Shown: one piece after another, positions 9,008 through 9,700 of the stretch | How positions within the stretch are numbered: the stretch's first letter is position 1 | How the letters are laid out: each line of letters starts with the position of its first letter | Notes under the pieces: model-generated | The model's input: the letters and a program-made list of their open reading frames with translations, nothing else | Database searches by the model: none | Told to the model about the DNA's origin: nothing | DNA from: Deltaproteobacteria bacterium | GTDB lineage: Bacteria; Myxococcota; Polyangia; Haliangiales; Haliangiaceae | DNA length: 9,700 bases | Direction of reading: 5' to 3' | NCBI GenBank assembly: GCA_018262455.1 | Contig: JAGSPR010000260.1 | Location: 1 to 9,700, forward strand | Translations under genes and position numbers: made by a program

Positions 9008-9430
9008 ATGGCGGCAACAGCAGCGCGACAACAGGCACTGGGCGAGATCACGACGCTGCTCGGACGAGGGGCGAGCTTCGAGGGCAAGCTCACGTTCGAG
9101 GGCACGGTCCGGATCGACGGCCGGTTCAAGGGTGAGGTGTTCTCCGATGACGTGCTGGTGATCGGCGAGGGCGCGATCGTCGAGGCCGAGATCGATATCG
9201 GCGAGGTGATCATCCAGGGCACCGTGATCGGCAACATCAAGGCGAAGCGCTCGATCGAGATCCATGCGCCGGGGCGGGTGAAGGGCGACCTCCACACCCC
9301 GAGCCTGCAGGTCGACAAGGGCGTGGTCTTCGAAGGTCGCTCGTTCATGGAGAGCGCCACGAAGCAGACGGTCTCCGGTCCGCCGACCGCCCCCCCGAAG
9401 CCGAGCGCCCCGACGCCCGTCAAGGGCTGA
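9008..9430 (+). CDS. Bactofilin family cytoskeletal protein
   Basis: This gene encodes 140 residues from an ATG 10 bases after TAAGG (8993-8997). Bactofilins are small polymer-forming cytoskeletal proteins (DUF583) that self-assemble without nucleotide and place wall-modifying or chromosome-organising partners; myxobacteria usually encode several. The core (~17-115) shows the right-handed beta-helix pattern of short hydrophobic/Gly repeats: G-x-x-F-E-G-K-L-x-F-E-G at 21-32, R-I-D-G-R-F-K-G at 35-42, and G-E-G-A-I-V-E-A-E-I at 53-62. It continues through G-T-V-I-G-N-I-K-A at 71-79, then G-D-L-H-T-P-S-L at 93-100 and G-V-V-F-E-G at 105-110. The tail (~124-140) is Pro/Ala-rich and ends in Lys-Gly, probably disordered. 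Length is typical for short BacM-like members. No peptidase or wall-enzyme gene lies beside it. A tiny membrane-peptide gene begins 31 bases downstream. The family call is firm; the exact paralogue is not. Confidence 0.95.
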   Translation: MAATAARQQALGEITTLLGRGASFEGKLTFEGTVRIDGRFKGEVFSDDVLVIGEGAIVEAEIDIGEVIIQGTVIGNIKAKRSIEIHAPGRVKGDLHTPSLQVDKGVVFEGRSFMESATKQTVSGPPTAPPKPSAPTPVKG

Positions 9431-9461
9431 ACCGTTCTCGCCGTGACAGGCTCCCACTGAC

Positions 9462-9548
9462 ATGGACATCCTGGCCGTCATCGGGTTCTTCGCCCTCTAC
9501 TTCGCGCTCCAGCTGTGGGTGCTCCCCCGGCTCGGGATTCGAACTTGA
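9462..9548 (+). CDS. Short membrane peptide, possibly extended by UGA readthrough
   Basis: The ATG at 9462 opens a 28-residue frame that ends at TGA 9546-9548. Residues ~3-24 are strongly hydrophobic and aromatic (I-G-F-F-A-L-Y-F-A-L-Q-L-W-V-L), a good single transmembrane helix, followed by P-R-L-G-I-R-T. Codon choice is high-GC like its neighbours. AGG at 9447-9449 is a weak, distant ribosome-binding site; translational coupling to the bactofilin gene 31 bases upstream is possible. If the TGA were read through, the frame would continue 17 more residues to a double stop TAG-TAG at 9600-9605, ending in Cys (position 46). A perfect seven-base-pair hairpin lies just after the TGA, so selenocysteine insertion is worth testing. 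The plain alternative is a 28-residue peptide, or a frame that is not expressed. Confidence 0.5.
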   Translation: MDILAVIGFFALYFALQLWVLPRLGIRT

Positions 9549-9557
9549 ATGGCCCCA

Positions 9558-9575
9558 CCGCGCCGGTCGGCGCGG
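9558..9575 (+). other. Perfect GC stem-loop just after a UGA codon (SECIS-like or terminator-like)
   Basis: CCGCGCC (9558-9564) and GGCGCGG (9569-9575) pair perfectly around the tetraloop GGTC (9565-9568). The loop begins 16 bases after the TGA at 9546-9548. A bacterial SECIS is expected to have an apical loop roughly 16-37 bases past the UGA with G among its first two bases, and this hairpin meets both. Without a following T-tract it is a poor intrinsic terminator, though a terminator remains possible. Confidence 0.4.
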
Positions 9576-9642
9576 AACGACGACCAGGATCCTGGGTGCT
9601 AGTAGTGCACGTCGCGGAAAGTGGTGGCCAGGCTCGACCGCG

Positions 9643-9699
9643 CACTTGCACTAGCGACATCCACTTGCACCAGCGACCTGCACTTGCACTTGCGAGTTA
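9643..9699. repeat. 19-base tandem repeat, three copies, reaching the window end
   Basis: Three contiguous imperfect 19-base units lie at 9643-9661, 9662-9680 and 9681-9699. They share CACTTGCAC, then two variable bases, then GCGA. Units 1 and 2 differ at three positions; unit 3 diverges mainly over its last bases. A near-inverted copy of the unit junction lies at 9604-9615 (AGTGCACGTCGC, 11 of 12 bases complementary to 9673-9684). The array may continue past the window. There are no spacers, so it is not a CRISPR array. No gene covers it convincingly. Confidence 0.75.
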
Positions 9700-9700
9700 A

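Noticed and set aside
9534..9544. GTTCGAATCCC on the minus strand, like a tRNA T-arm
   Set aside because: The T stem has two mismatches, no matching 5' acceptor strand or anticodon arm is found within 90 bases, and the bases are explained by the short coding frame.
9643..9699. CRISPR array
   Set aside because: Units are contiguous 19-mers without spacers.
9515..9700. 61-residue frame ending in the tandem repeat
   Set aside because: It overlaps the short membrane-peptide frame, has no ribosome-binding site and no recognisable composition; the repeat drives its end.

Overview
The window is high-GC bacterial DNA with every supportable gene on the + strand. Several traits point to a myxobacterium-like member of the Myxococcota, possibly near Haliangium/Kofleriaceae: a PknB-type kinase with an Ala-substituted glycine loop, a long Pro/Ala linker and C-terminal PEGA repeats; a bactofilin; and a pair of Cys-rich lipoproteins of a type I associate with that phylum. 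The taxonomic call is inference from gene content; no RNA marker gene is present.

Layout. (1) 3-2078: a TonB-dependent outer-membrane receptor cut off at its 5' end by the window edge. (2) 2187-3224 and 3217-5946: a two-gene signalling unit. A TTG-started protein with a degenerate receiver-like N-terminus and a GHKL (anti-sigma-factor type) ATPase domain overlaps by 8 bases a 909-residue membrane Ser/Thr kinase that carries two PEGA domains outside the membrane. (3) 6189-7556 and 7611-8957: two paralogous secreted lipoproteins of about 450 residues, 54 bases apart. They share 11 non-lipobox cysteines, an N-terminal carboxypeptidase-regulatory-like beta domain and a divergent GATase1/ThuA-like region. 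(4) 9008-9430: a bactofilin. It is followed 31 bases later by a very short membrane-peptide gene whose UGA stop is followed by a perfect GC hairpin. (5) The last ~60 bases hold three tandem copies of a 19-base repeat running into the window edge.

How the parts may work together. The ATPase-kinase pair is probably translationally coupled and forms one signalling module, with the PEGA repeats as the likely sensing or wall-contact part. The lipoprotein pair, the TonB receptor and the bactofilin are all envelope or cell-shape functions, but nothing in the sequence links them into one pathway.

The points most worth a second look are the possible selenocysteine codon at 9546-9548 with its SECIS-like hairpin, the 19-base tandem repeat, the uncharacterised lipoprotein pair, and the coupled ATPase/PEGA-kinase module.
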